64,000 nucleotides of DNA from AP-15 sp963700185 (GCA_963700185.1 CAVOWP010000001.1:106658-170657); one strand, 5' to 3'. Positions 9,346 through 18,997 are shown, counted from the stretch's first letter. Made by a program: numbers and translations. The notes: generated by a model not told the origin, from the letters alone.

Positions 9346-10202
9346 AACAATATGTCGAGCTCGATTTGCAGAAGATGTACCCGGTAGGAGCGCCCGACAA
9401 AGAGCTCACCGACGCGTGGACCTGGGAATATTTCCTGACCGCGGCGGAGAAATGCTTCAAGGCCGGGTATCCCTTCGGTCTGCCGATGAGCACCTGCACC
9501 GACTCAATCAACAACAACGGTGTAGTGCTTACCGCCTATGGCGCGCAGCTGGTCGACGAGGAGGGCAACATCACGGTCAAGTCCGACGCGACCCGACAGG
9601 TGCTCGAATATTTCCAGAAGCTGTTCCGGTTCCTCCCGGAAAGCGTCTGGGCCTGGGACAATGCCTCGAACAACAAGTCGCTGATCTCCGGTCAGACCTC
9701 CCTGATTCAGAATCCACCGAGCGCCTATGCGGTTGCCAAGCGTGATGCGCCCAAGATCGCCGAGCAGTTGTGGACCGTGCATTCGCCTAAAGGACCCAAG
9801 GGCAGGTTTGATCCGTCCGGTTACTATTATTGGGCGATATGGAACTTCTCACAGAACAAATCAGCGGCGAAGAGCCTTTTGGCCTACCTCTCGACGCGCG
9901 AGTCCCAGGAAAAGTTGGTGACTGCAAGCGTAGGCTTCGACCTCCCGGTATTTGAGGGGCTGAATGATTTCAAGATCTATGAAGAGGAAGGGCCGCCCAA
10001 GGGCACCAACTACAACATGGTGCCGCGCGGCGATGTGATCGCATCCGTTGTGGGCTACCCGGCGCCGCTGAAGATCGGCACCCAGATGTTCGCACAGGCG
10101 ACTATCCCCAAGATGATCGCCATGTGCACGCAATCGGGCAAATCGATCGAGGCGGCGATGAGCTGGGCAGAATTTGAGATCGAAGGGTTTATGCGGTCGT
10201 AA
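9180..10202 (+). CDS. ABC transporter extracellular solute-binding protein, 5'-truncated
   Basis: From about 9180 the frame shows the middle and C-terminal lobes of a sugar-type binding protein: DSHWMAVPTPYGSSALPPCA, then DAWTWEYFLTAAEKCFKAGY, AQLVDEEGNITVKSDATRQV, and GQTSLIQNPPSAYAVAKRDA. The signal peptide and the first roughly 130 residues are missing. The frame upstream to 9033 is antisense to an unrelated remnant, so a chance start would give a protein without export signal. It would bind a solute in the periplasm for an ABC importer, but no permease or ATPase gene is adjacent. Confidence 0.75.
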   Translation, partial: HNFEPVDDVVLPLVEKYGKTSGACEYLGKIDSHWMAVPTPYGSSALPPCARIDRFKQYVELDLQKMYPVGAPDKELTDAWTWEYFLTAAEKCFKAGYPFGLPMSTCTDSINNNGVVLTAYGAQLVDEEGNITVKSDATRQVLEYFQKLFRFLPESVWAWDNASNNKSLISGQTSLIQNPPSAYAVAKRDAPKIAEQLWTVHSPKGPKGRFDPSGYYYWAIWNFSQNKSAAKSLLAYLSTRESQEKLVTASVGFDLPVFEGLNDFKIYEEEGPPKGTNYNMVPRGDVIASVVGYPAPLKIGTQMFAQATIPKMIAMCTQSGKSIEAAMSWAEFEIEGFMRS

Positions 10203-10561
10203 GCGTTTGCGATCGGTTGGCTGTGGAGCCGGATCGCTGAGACCATTCACTTGTTGCAGTCGGTGGCCGAATGATTCACTCGCCCGCTTTGTCCTTGTCG
10301 CCAGCTTCACCTGTCTGACTGCGTGTCGAGAAAACCAACAACTAATTCGCGCCACTCTCTCCTGATGAGAAGCGCGGCAAGCCTAGGTCTCACCGTTCGG
10401 CCCGGTTGCCGACCCGCGCCAGCAGCTTCAGAGAGGCACCTTGAGGGTGCTTCTCGCGACGTCTTTGCTGGCTGACCACCCAATGCGGCAGGCCCCTTAA
10501 GGTTGAAAGGCCGCGATAGCGAGGGCAGTTTCAACATATCGCACTCGATCGGCGAAGGCTG
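10203..10561. other. Gene-free stretch with one hairpin
   Basis: AGGCACC-TTGA-GGGTGCTT at about 10433-10452 can fold into a hairpin and may end transcription of the upstream gene, although no T run follows. Nothing else is recognised. Confidence 0.3.
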
Positions 10562-10929
10562 ATGCCACTACGTGTTCGGATTGCAGGGCTTTTGATCGCC
10601 GCAGGGAGCTTCGGGCCGGTTGCCGCTGATCAGCCCGATGCTGTCAAAGCGGTAACACCGGGCGGCCCGGGTGTGCTGACGAATGTCGTGGTTGGCTCGT
10701 GACCACCTCGTGCCGGACCTATCGCCACATCAGCCTGCCATCCCGGATCGCGGTCGGCGATACGATCACCATCTCATTCGGCAGTCACCTCAAAGAATTT
10801 GGGTTCTCCGTCGCTCGGATCGACCTCAAAGGCCAGCACTGCGCGATCTTCAGCAAAGCCGAAGGAGATCGCCACCGAATGGACAAGATCAACATTACCC
10901 CGTGTTATCGGGGAGACGAGGGGCGCTGA
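10562..10929 (+). pseudogene. Small exported protein, frameshifted
   Basis: The ATG at 10562 starts a signal peptide (MPLRVRIAGLLIAAGSFGPV, cut predicted after VAA). The frame stops at about 10702. One base over, the sequence continues as TTSCRTYRHISLPSRIAVGD and KEFGFSVARIDLKGQHCAIF with two cysteines, ending at 10929. One missing or extra base around 10697-10702 therefore splits a gene of about 120 codons. No family is recognised. Confidence 0.5.
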
Positions 10930-11932
10930 CGGTGCCCCCCAACTCGAAACCGCGAAATGCCGGCTTTTCATCGTGCCGAGGCTCTCCGGGAAGGCCAACT
11001 GGCTTACTCGAGCGAAACGGAGGGGTGGATGCGAGCATTTGTAGTAGATTCCTTAACCGCATCAATCATCGGCATCCAAATCGCTACTGCTCCCGCAGCA
11101 CATGAAGGGTGGTTTGTGCGTGTATGCCCGGCAAAAACCGAGGCCGATCGAATAAATCTCACCTTCGCTGGCGGCAGACAGGGATTCAATTGGTCCTGGA
11201 TGAGAAGCCGAACACCCGCTGAAATTGATCTTCCTACCAGGTTTCGTTCGGTAGCCCAGTTATATGTGCGTGGCAGCACGGTCTCGAGTCCGAGCAGCCT
11301 GCAACCGCACGCTTATCTGTGTCTCGGCTTCCGTGATCATATCGTTCAGCGTCTGGAATTCGACGATCATGAGCACCACCAGAAGAACTGGAATGATACG
11401 GACGATTGTGCATGTTGACTCTGACTATAGAGGTCAATAAATCCTGAATTTTCCTCGATTGACCCGCTGCGGGTGACGGTCCGACGAAATACGAGACTCC
11501 TCGCCGGCGGACGTTTGAACCTCCACCGAGTTCGCAGTTGGCTCGCCGCTGGAGGGAGATGGATTCGAACTTCCGGTCCCGCAAGGGTGGTCGGCAGTAG
11601 AGCGTGTGGTCGACCCCACTCGTTGGCGGCTTGCCGCTGCGCATCGGAAAGCGCCTCCTCCGGGCACCGCCACCCGTCGGGTGATTGTCATTCGAAGACA
11701 GAGGCCTTCATGGGGCGACTTGCGTCGCGGCGAGCCTGGACGCGCTCACCGCGAAACCGCATCAAACGCGAATACCCCGGCAGGTCGGCGGCGAGGATCG
11801 CGCTGAGACGGCGAACAGGAGGCATTTCTCAGCTGGCGGCAACGTGGGCTTAGCAAAGTGTACCCCGAAAGTTCGTGGCCCCCCTCAGCAACGAGTGGAG
11901 GGACGGCCGAGGCCCGGACTGACGCCTGCGGC
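10930..11932. other. About 1 kb without a recognised gene
   Basis: A plus-strand frame at 10957-11418 is open for 153 codons and ends in an acidic, His-rich tail (VQRLEFDDHEHHQKNWNDTD), but I cannot tell whether it is real. The tRNA-Ser-like repeat copy 1 lies at 11526-11582. The remainder shows only open frames of the kind expected from high GC. Confidence 0.35.
11526..11582 (-). repeat. tRNA-Ser-like 3'-half repeat, copy 1
   Basis: On the minus strand it reads GGGACCGGAAGTTCGAATCC, then ATCTCCCTCC and AGCGGCGAG, that is a T-arm and an acceptor-like strand. It is followed by a degenerate GAGTT dyad. The 5' half of a tRNA is missing. Confidence 0.7.
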
Positions 11933-12307
11933 TCAGTAACTCGAGCGCGCGTTTGTTGAGGCGGTCGTCGCGGTGTTCTGCGCGGCGTGATGTCTTCGCT
12001 CGTTGTAACTCGCGTAGCGTCGGTGATTGTAGTAACCGTAATGCCGGTGATTGTAGTCGCCGTGATAAGCAGGCGGCGGTGGCGTTGTAATAAGGCCTGT
12101 GACCGCTCCTACAGCACCGCCCACTGCGGCGCCCAAGGCCGCACCGTGACCGCCGGCAGCAGCAGCCCCGATTGCAGCTCCACTGCCTGCGCCGATGAGA
12201 CCACCGCCAACAAAACGCTGCACAGGATCGTATGGATTGGTGCAAGCCGACAAGCCTAGGATCAGCCCAGTCGCGACCACGCCGGGGATAATTTGTGCTC
12301 TAATCAT
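11933..12307 (-). CDS. Glycine-zipper lipoprotein
   Basis: The ATG at 12307 (MIRAQIIPGVVATGLILGLS) is preceded by GGAGATC and opens a signal peptide ending in the lipobox LSAC, so the mature protein begins with a lipidated Cys. A glycine-zipper run follows (GGGLIGAGSGAAIGAAAAGG and further), the type that inserts in the outer membrane, and then a His/Tyr-rich tail (HGDYNHRHYGYYNHRRYASY). The family (YMGG-like small lipoproteins) is common in alphaproteobacteria. The role is envelope-related but not known. A longer frame from 12439 has no signal at its start. Confidence 0.75.
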   Translation of the reverse strand: MIRAQIIPGVVATGLILGLSACTNPYDPVQRFVGGGLIGAGSGAAIGAAAAGGHGAALGAAVGGAVGAVTGLITTPPPPAYHGDYNHRHYGYYNHRRYASYNERRHHAAQNTATTASTNARSSY

Positions 12308-12720
12308 CTCGGGATCTCCAGCGTTCTGCTTCACCGGACGTTTGGGGCCTTGCGATGGACCGGCCATAAATCGGCCGACGTCAGGAACGCCGCACGGCAA
12401 ACCTATATTCCGACGAATGACACATTGCGACGCCACCATTGTGTGTCATTTTTAGAACCATAGCGTGCAGCGCATATCAGATGCCCCCAATTGTCGCGAA
12501 TTGGCTGACCCCGTCGCCGCAAGAGCGGGCGAAGCCAGCCTCGTGATCTAGGCATGAGTTAACGGAGTTGGCTAAGGGACAGCCTATTCGATGCGGTAGT
12601 TCGCTACCGCCGGAGGCCGGCCCGCGGCGCAACGCGAATGAAATGGTCCTTCGGGCGCGAAGCCTCTGGATGGCGAGCCTGGCATCGCGAGCTCGGCGAG
12701 CGATTTCCGCACATCCCGGC
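12308..12720. other. Upstream region of the lipoprotein, otherwise empty
   Basis: No coding frame is convincing here. It carries the lipoprotein promoter region and the edge of the truncated dehydrogenase. Confidence 0.4.
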
Positions 12721-12725
12721 CGCTA

Positions 12726-13193
12726 GGTTCGCTCGACACCGGCGCAGTCGGTTCGATGGTGACGCAACTCGCGCGCGAGGCCGGCGCCTACGTCATCGGC
12801 ACCGGACGCGCGGCCGACCGTCAGAAGGCGCTCGACTTCGGCGCGCAGGAGTTCGTTGACCTCGACAACGACGCGCTGGAAGACGTCGGCGGCATCGATC
12901 TGGTGTTCGATGTCATCGGCGGCGACATCCAGAAGCGGTCCGCAGGCCTGATTCGAGCTGGAGGAACACTGGTGTCCATCGTCGGGCCGCCCGAGGCGCG
13001 GCCCGCCGACGGCTTGGCGGTCGACTTCGTTGTCGAGTCCGATCGTGCCCAACTGAGTGAGATCGTCCAGCGGGTGCGGGACGGACGACTGCGGACGAAC
13101 ATCGGCAACGTCTCGACCCTCGACGATGCCGTCGCCGCCTTAAACCCGACCGAGCGACGCAGGGGGAAGACAATCGTCCGCGTTCGTCCGTGA
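12726..13193 (+). pseudogene. Zinc-type/quinone alcohol dehydrogenase (MDR), C-terminal fragment
   Basis: The frame enters inside the Rossmann fold: DTGAVGSMVTQLAREAGAYV is the end of the nucleotide-binding glycine motif (normally G-x-G-x-x-G-x-x-x). It continues with GTGRAADRQKALDFGAQEFV, DLVFDVIGGDIQKRSAGLIR and a normal end (GKTIVRVRP). The N-terminal catalytic half, about 150 residues, is absent, and the upstream DNA is unrelated, so this is a remnant. An ATG at 12756 could still give a 145-aa product without the active site. Confidence 0.8.
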
Positions 13194-13354
13194 GCGACAC
13201 GCGCCTATCGATGCACGCGGCCGGCCGGCGCTGTCCAGATCGGCCGGCTGCGCGGAGCCATGGCTCATGATAAGCTCCACATCGCCCTCGCTCGATCCCC
13301 ATTCCTGTGACAAGGCCTCCGCCGGACAGCTGGAATGACAGCTTCGGGTCAATG

Positions 13355-15296
13355 ATCGGGATAGGGGGACGCCTCGCGGTGCCACCCCTCCCACACCACC
13401 GGGCATACGGGTCACGTACCACGGCGGTTCGACCGGGTTAAGCTTGAGCAGAGACATGCAGTCGGGGGAGACCGAGTGAGTTGAAGTAGCGGTTGCGCAG
13501 GGCTTGTTGGACCGCGGGGTGTCCTGACATGCGCCAGAACCCCGTCGGCGAACCGGCGGCGACCGCTGCATTGAACTTCGGTACGCCGCGACGGCGCAGT
13601 TCGTTGAAGCGGTTGTGCCCGTTCTGCCACTGCCGCCAAAGATAGGAACGTAGTCTTCGGCGAATCCACGCTTCCAGGTTGGTGAGCACACGCGGGGTCT
13701 GGCAGAAGCCGAAGTAGCCGCGCCATCCGATGAGGTATGGCGTGAGGTCTTCGATCAGCTGCTGTAGGCTGATCCCCCGTGTCCGGCGGGTCATGTCCCG
13801 GATCTGCGCCTTGAATTTGTCGAAGGCTTTTGGCGCGACGCGCCGCTCGCTCCCGTCATTCGAGATGCTGAACCCCAGGAACTTGCGCTCCTCCGGTCGC
13901 GCCACCGCGCTTTTCGCCTCGTTGACCTTCAGCCGCAGCTTCCTGGTCAGGAACCGGCTCACCGAGGCCATGACCCGTTCACCGGCGCGGCAGCTGCGAA
14001 CATAGATATTGCAGTCGTCCGCATAGCGGCAAAAGCGGTGACCCCGTCGGGCCAGCTCCTTGTCGAGATCGTCGAGCACGAGATTGCTCAGGAGGGGCGA
14101 GAGCGGGCCGCCTTGCGGGGTCCCCTCGTCCACCGGGCTGACCAAGCCGTCTTCCATCACTCCGGACTTGAGAAACGCCCGGATGAGCTTGAGCACACGT
14201 TTATCGGTCACCCGCGCGGCGACGCGCGCCATCAAGCTGTCATGATTGACCCGGTCGAAAAATTTTTCGAGATCAATGTCAACCACGACACTGTAGCCCG
14301 CGGCAACGTATCGTTGCGCTTGGGCCACCGCCTGATGGGCGGAGCGTCCCGGTCGGAAGCCGTAACTGTGCTTGGAAAACGTCGGGTCCCATCGCTCCTG
14401 GAGAACCTGCAGCACGGCTTGTTGGATCAGTCTGTCGACGACGCAAGGCACGCCGAGCTTTCTGACCCCGCCGTCCGGCTTGGGGATTTCGACCCGCTTG
14501 ACCGGCTGCGGCTGGTAGGTTCCCTCGAGCATTTGAGACCGGATGCTCGGCCAGTGCTCACGCAGGTGGTCCTTAGCGTCGTCGATGGTCATCCCATCCA
14601 CGCCAGGACTACCCTTGTTCCTTCGAACGCGTTTCCACGCTCTTACGAGATTCCCTCGCTCACATACCTCCTCCATTAATTGTTCCGTCAAAGCCGGGCT
14701 TTCGGGTGCTAGCTTCGCCACGAATGGTTCGGCCCCTTGGTAACTGCTGACCGGGGTTTCACCCTGGACCACCAGCTCCAAAGCCAGTGAGTACTGAATC
14801 TTCTGCCGCATTCCATTCATGAGTTCCTAGTCCTACTTGCCACTCCCAATCGTTCGGGCCTTCGGCCATCGTTTCCGGCTCGGCCTATCTGTTGCTCCGC
14901 CTTTCGGCTTTGGAGTGCCTCACTAGCCTTGCCGACGGCTTGGCCTACTATGCCGTCTGCTGACTTCTGACCCGCGGTCAGACGGTCTCTCGGCCGTCTC
15001 AGTCGCCGCAAAGGCGACACGGGGCAGATCTCCCGGGGTAAGCTCAATCGCCTTCGGTGCACAACCGCCGGATCTACGCTTCGCGCCGTTGATGGATATG
15101 GACTTCGCGATACGTTGCCCGCTCGTCCGGCGCTTGCGCCTCGTATCCGGTTTTTGTCCATCGGCTCGCACCTTTGCTTCGCGCTTCCTTCAGACCCCGC
15201 CTCGCGGCGATAGCCCTTGCGCATCACTAACCCTTCACCTCCATCAGGTTGGGTAGAGGACTTTCACCTCCGAGCTATTGAGCATGCCCGGCACAC
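13355..15296 (-). mobile_element. Complete group II intron with maturase
   Basis: On the minus strand the RNA starts at 15296 with GTGTGCCGGGCATG and shortly after carries AGGTGAAAGTCC, the usual 5' landmark. It ends at 13355 with CCTATCCCGAT. Before that end lies a domain V/VI segment (ACCGCCG and CGGTGGT pairing, about 13384-13422). The maturase is in domain IV. Removing it joins GGTTTAGTC to CAT, exactly the terminus of the IS91-like element at 59106-59115, so the boundaries are supported by an empty-site comparison within this window. It is an RNA-mobile element that moves by retrohoming. Confidence 0.88.
13438..14820 (-). CDS. ltrA: Group II intron reverse transcriptase/maturase
   Basis: The 460-residue protein has the reverse transcriptase core: RNKGSPGVDGMT (RT0-1 region), RKLGVPCVVDRLIQQAVLQV, KHSYGFRPGRSAHQAV, DIDLEKFFDRVNHD, EGTPQGGPLSPLLSNLVLDD and the catalytic FCRYADD box, about residue 260. 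The maturase/thumb domain follows (GISLQQLIEDLTPYLIGWRG). No HNH endonuclease domain follows, since the protein ends about 40 residues after the X domain. It is intact and lies within its own intron RNA, so the element may still be active. It binds the intron RNA to help splicing and copies it at new sites. Confidence 0.95.
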   Translation of the reverse strand: MNGMRQKIQYSLALELVVQGETPVSSYQGAEPFVAKLAPESPALTEQLMEEVCERGNLVRAWKRVRRNKGSPGVDGMTIDDAKDHLREHWPSIRSQMLEGTYQPQPVKRVEIPKPDGGVRKLGVPCVVDRLIQQAVLQVLQERWDPTFSKHSYGFRPGRSAHQAVAQAQRYVAAGYSVVVDIDLEKFFDRVNHDSLMARVAARVTDKRVLKLIRAFLKSGVMEDGLVSPVDEGTPQGGPLSPLLSNLVLDDLDKELARRGHRFCRYADDCNIYVRSCRAGERVMASVSRFLTRKLRLKVNEAKSAVARPEERKFLGFSISNDGSERRVAPKAFDKFKAQIRDMTRRTRGISLQQLIEDLTPYLIGWRGYFGFCQTPRVLTNLEAWIRRRLRSYLWRQWQNGHNRFNELRRRGVPKFNAAVAAGSPTGFWRMSGHPAVQQALRNRYFNSLGLPRLHVSAQA

Positions 15297-15315
15297 GACT
15301 AAACCGCTCTCGCGG
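15297..15315. repeat. IS91-like terminal hairpin (remnant element C)
   Basis: GACTAAA followed by CCGC-TCTC-GCGG matches the outer end of the intact element at 59094-59112 (same stem, loop GGAA). The group II intron abuts this end. Confidence 0.7.
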
Positions 15316-15424
15316 TAGAGCGCTGCGCGCAGTGCTGTGCCTGGAGCAGCCGGCGGCGCAGTAACGGAAGCGGCGGGTCGTGCCTGAGGATCGGGATGTT
15401 CAACCTGACCTCAGGGAGCATCCC

Positions 15425-15985
15425 ATGACCGAGGCACCCATCAGCCCGTTACGCCGGCGCATGATCGAGGATATGACGATCCGCAAGTTCGCGCCGCGGA
15501 CCCAAGAAGGTTACATCCGTGCCGTCAAGGGCTTCAGCGCCTTCTTCGGCGCCTCACCGGATCGAGCGAGTTTTGAGGATTTACGGCGCTATCAACTGCA
15601 TCTCGTCGCGAGCGGCGCTGGCACGCCGACCATCAATCACACTGTAACTGCGCTGCGGTTTCTCTTCATCGTGACGCTGCGCAAGCCGCAAGTCGTAATC
15701 CGCTACCCTTTATCCGTGAACCGCGGAAGTTGCCGATCGTGTTGAGCCCAGAGGAGGTGGCGCGCCTGTTGGATGCGGCACCCAGCCTCAAGCACAAGGC
15801 GGCGCTGAGTGTCGCCTATGGCGCGGGATTGCGCGCCTCCGAGATCATCTCGCTTAAAATCGAGGACATCGACAGCACCCGGATGGTCATTCGCGTCGAG
15901 CAGGGCAAGGGCCGCAAGGACCGATACGTGATGCTCTCGCCGTATCTCCTCGAGCTCTTGCGCGCCTGGTGGAAGACCGGCCTCA
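15425..15985 (+). pseudogene. Tyrosine recombinase of an IS91-like element, frameshifted and truncated
   Basis: MTEAPISPLRRRMIEDMTIR begins the same recombinase type as at 53354-54285 and 58127-59002. A frameshift near 15695 is needed to pass from FLFIVTLRKPQVV to REPRKLPIVLSPEEVARLLD. The first catalytic Arg is present (GAGLRASEI). The gene ends at LLRAWWKTG and is fused to the SBP56-like gene, so the HxLR, His and Tyr catalytic residues are lost. It is dead. Confidence 0.85.
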
Positions 15986-16976
15986 CACGGTCCATTGCGG
16001 TCCCGAAGGCATCTACGTCAGCACGCTCGGCGGCGGCGGCAAGGATGGCACCGCCGGGCCGCCGGGCATCTTTATCATGGACTGCGAGACGTTCGATATC
16101 CTGGGACGCTGGGAGATCGACCGCGGACCCCAAAACCTCCACTATGACTTCTGGTGGAACCTGCCGCGCGACTACATGGTGACGAGCGAGTGGGGGCTGC
16201 CGCCGCAATACGAGAACGGGGTCGTGCCGGAGGATCTGCTCGCGAACAAGTATGGCCATCGGATCCACTTCTGGGACCTCCGGGCCCGGCGCAACGTCCA
16301 GACGATCGATCTCGGAGCCAACCACCAGATGGCGCTCGAGGTGCGGCCCGCGCACGATCCCGTTCGCGAATACGGGTTCCTGGGTGTTGTGGTCGACTCC
16401 ACGAACCTCGAAGGCTCGATCTGGACCTGGTGGCGCGAAGGCGGCAAGTTCCACATCGAGAAGACGGCGACGATCCCGCCCGAACCGGCGTCCAAGGACC
16501 AGCTCCCACCGCTCCTACAGGGGTTTGGCGCAGTGCCGCCGCTGGTGACCGACATCGACCTCTCAATGGATGACCGGTTTCTCTACGTCGCCTGCTGGGG
16601 AACCGGCGAGATGCGTCAGTACGACGTCACCGACCCGAGGAAGCCGAAGCTTGCGGGCTCGGTCCAGGTCGGCGGCATCGCTCGCCGAACGCCGCACCCG
16701 AGCGGCAAGGTGTATGCGGGCGGCCCGCAGATGGTCGAGATCAGCCGTGACGGTAAGCGGGTCTACTGGACCAATTCGCTCTACTCGACGTGGGACAACC
16801 AGTTCTATCCCGACGGAGTGCCGGGCGCTGAGGTTATGGCCAATGCGAGTCCGAGCGGCGGCCTCGAGTTAGCAAAGGACTACTGGGTGAGCTTCCCCGA
16901 CGGATACCGGGCACACCAAATCCGGCTCGAGGGCGGCGATTGCTCGACGGATTCGTTCTGCTATCCGTCGGTTTGA
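15986..16976 (+). CDS. Selenium-binding protein 56 / methanethiol oxidase-like, N-truncated
   Basis: From RPHTVHCGPEGIYVSTLGG the sequence follows the SBP56 beta-propeller family to its normal end (DSFCYPSV). Landmarks are GPQNLHYDFWWNLPRDYMVT with the family His, TSEWG, LGANHQMALEVRPAHDP and VTDIDLSMDDRFLYVACWGT. Family members are about 450 residues; the first roughly 130 are replaced by recombinase sequence. Bacterial members oxidise methanethiol to formaldehyde, sulfide and peroxide in the periplasm using copper. With part of the propeller missing this copy is probably inactive. The downstream membrane protein overlaps or nearly abuts it. Confidence 0.85.
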
Positions 16977-17052
16977 ACGGGACTGGGCTGAACTGAACTG
17001 GACGCCTGCTGCACTCTGGCTGGCTGTCGTCGCGAGCGGCCTCTATCACGGG

Positions 17053-17661
17053 GTGAACCCGGGAATGGGATGGCCGCTCGCCGTCTCCGCCGGGCTGATG
17101 GAAAGGAGCTCGCGCGCCCTCCTGGCAGCACTTTGGCCGCTGACGTTCGGCCATCTGCTGGCAATGCTCGTGGTGATCCTTCCCTTCTCTCTGCTGGTCG
17201 CCCTCGTCCAATGGCACCGACAGATCCAGATCGGTGCGAGCCTCCTGGTCATTGGGTTCGGTATCTTCCGGTTCGTCAAACGGCGTCATCCGCGAGTGCT
17301 GGCGCGGATACGACCGACGCAATTGGGGCTCTGGTCCTTCGCCGTGGCGATCGCTCATGGCGCGGGACTGATGCTGGTACCGATCTATCTCGGTCTCTGC
17401 CGCACCGCCGACCTCAATAGGGGCCACGAGGCGGCCGGCGCCCTCGTCGATGCCAATCTCGGCATGGCGGTCCTGGTCTCCGTCGTCCACTCCGTCGCGA
17501 TGATTGCGGTGGGCGGGTTCTTGGCGTGGCTGGTCTACCGCTACCTCGGTCTCAAATTCGTGTCGCGGAGCTGGTTCAATCTGGATGCGACTTGGGCCTT
17601 CAGCTTTATATTGGTGGGCGCTCTCTCGCTTTCGATCAGCCTGGCGGGCGGTCGGTACTGA
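17053..17661 (+). CDS. Multi-pass membrane protein next to SBP56-like gene
   Basis: The frame is open upstream to within the last codons of the SBP56-like gene (WTPAALWLAVVASGLYHGVN reads as a first membrane segment), so the true start is probably between 16930 and 17053. GTG 17053 is the conservative choice. At least five further membrane helices are visible (LLAALWPLTFGHLLAMLVVI, LLVIGFGIF, LWSFAVAIAHGAGLMLVPIY, LVSVVHSVAMIAVGGFLAWL, WAFSFILVGALSLSISLAGG). Conserved-looking His residues in GLYHGVNPG, FGHLL, AIAHGAG and VVHSV could bind metal. The pairing suggests a role in metal supply or assembly for the oxidase; this is inference. Confidence 0.7.
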   Translation: MNPGMGWPLAVSAGLMERSSRALLAALWPLTFGHLLAMLVVILPFSLLVALVQWHRQIQIGASLLVIGFGIFRFVKRRHPRVLARIRPTQLGLWSFAVAIAHGAGLMLVPIYLGLCRTADLNRGHEAAGALVDANLGMAVLVSVVHSVAMIAVGGFLAWLVYRYLGLKFVSRSWFNLDATWAFSFILVGALSLSISLAGGRY

Positions 17662-18221
17662 GGCGCGTCATGGTGTTGGGACTTCGTCGCAATGGAAGTA
17701 TTTCCAAATCCAATCGCCGCGACCAACTGCAGGCGCGTTACGGACAAGAAGATGCGCCGTCCGTACAGCAGGGCAGTGTGAAGTTGAAGGGCAGCTATGC
17801 GTCGCCTGCTGCCCGCCTCCCGATGAGGGGCGAACGGTCCGTGTGGGCCCATGAATGAACCCGCTCGCGCGGGAGAGTTTCGCGTGATCGTAGCTCATAG
17901 CCTCGAGTTCGCTAGAACTCCCCGCTGGAGGAAAGCGGATTCGAACCATCGGTCCCGCCCGCAACCGGCGGAGCTTTAGAAGCCGCTCCGTGCTGGTTTC
18001 GTCGGACTTCGCCGGCAGCTTGTTCCACAACGAACATAAGGGCGGGCACGAGCAGCTCCCGTGCCGGCGAGTTCGTGGGTGGCGATATAGCCCGACATGC
18101 CGCACCTCAAATCGCTAAGCCTGATCGAGCCGATTGGTTTGCCGTGAGGGAGCGACGATGCGGATTGCGGCGGCCGATGATACGCTAAGTTCGTTATCCG
18201 GATCGGGAGTGATCAAAACCA
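17662..18221. other. Gene-free stretch with repeat copy 2
   Basis: Only the tRNA-Ser-like repeat at 17905-17957 is recognised. Long open frames on both strands here have no domain content. Confidence 0.45.
17905..17957 (-). repeat. tRNA-Ser-like 3'-half repeat, copy 2
   Basis: The minus strand reads GGGACCGATGGTTCGAATCC, then GCTTTCCTCC and AGCGGGGAG. It is followed by the dyad GAGTTC-TAGC-GAACTC (arms perfect). Confidence 0.75.
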
Positions 18222-18662
18222 ATGCCTGAAGCGGAAATCGCAAAAGCGGTGAAGTTGCTCGATTTAATGCTCGAGTTTTTTGCCGACGACGGCCACTGGA
18301 CGCGCGGGTGTTATGATGACGGAAACGGCGGCCACTGCCTTGTCGGCGCTCTTCTGCATCTGAGCCGCAAGCATTGCCTGCCGTCGGCACCGGCGATCGC
18401 GCTCCTGCAGGATGCGATGCCCCGGCCCGGCCTTCCGCTTGTGCACTTCAACGACACTCGTTGCGGCAGCGTCGCCGAGCTGCGCTCCGTAATCGTCGAG
18501 GCCCGCCGTCTCGCCCGTGACGATGCGGAGCGAGAGTGGGCCGCCGCCGCGGTTGAGACCTGGCTGCTCGCCCAAATCGAGAAAAAACGAGCCGCGCCGT
18601 CGTCGGATATTCTGGAAACTGCGTCGGACGAGCCGTTCGCCCCCGAACGCCTCGCGGCCTAG
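18222..18662 (+). CDS. DUF6197-like hypothetical protein
   Basis: The 146-residue protein opens with a helical stretch and GHWTRGCYDDGNGGHCLVGA, where Trp-Thr followed by a Cys-Leu-(I/V)-Gly-Ala motif is typical of a small family I know as DUF6197. The function of that family is unknown. The C-terminal 50 residues are charged and disordered-looking. The gene is intact. It is followed immediately by a convergent transglutaminase remnant. Confidence 0.6.
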   Translation: MPEAEIAKAVKLLDLMLEFFADDGHWTRGCYDDGNGGHCLVGALLHLSRKHCLPSAPAIALLQDAMPRPGLPLVHFNDTRCGSVAELRSVIVEARRLARDDAEREWAAAAVETWLLAQIEKKRAAPSSDILETASDEPFAPERLAA

Positions 18663-18664
18663 TG

Positions 18665-18858
18665 AGCGCCCGTTGGTCGGGTCAGGAATCGACCCGGCCG
18701 GCCCCCTGGCAAATAAACCTGACACCAGGCATGGGTGGACCCGCCGCCGAGACGGTCCGGTTGATCCCGGGTTGGAACGTACAAATAACCTGACACAAAA
18801 CGCGCCGCGAACCCTAGAGTACGCACCGCTTCCACCATCAAGGGTGCCAGTGCCCTGA
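18665..18858 (-). pseudogene. Transglutaminase-like protease fragment
   Basis: AVRTLGFAARFVSGYLYVPT and GGGSTHAWCQVYLPG are the His-containing core of bacterial transglutaminase-like proteins. The expected next element, W-V-E-F-D-P-T-N, is out of frame (GRFLTRPTGAH). The catalytic Cys region upstream is missing. It is a fragment of about 60 codons, lying next to the repeat cluster. Confidence 0.7.
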
Positions 18859-18943
18859 CCCGCAAAGTGCGCCACTTTTCCGCGCCCGAGAGGGCTCCCG
18901 AACCCGCCGATTATCGGGGCACCGCAGTGCGATCGAAGGTCAG

Positions 18944-18997
18944 GTTCGCTACCGACGCACCACTGGAGGGAACCGGATTTAAACCCTCGGTTCCGCG
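18944..18997 (-). repeat. tRNA-Ser-like 3'-half repeat, copy 3
   Basis: The minus strand reads GGAACCGAGGGTTTAAATCC, then GGTTCCCTCC and AGTGGTG. It keeps the T-arm shape with one change in the T-loop. Confidence 0.7.

Noticed and set aside
8982..9350. Intact 122-residue minus-strand gene
   Set aside because: Its best protein-like tail is in a different frame, and its first part is antisense to the binding-protein gene.
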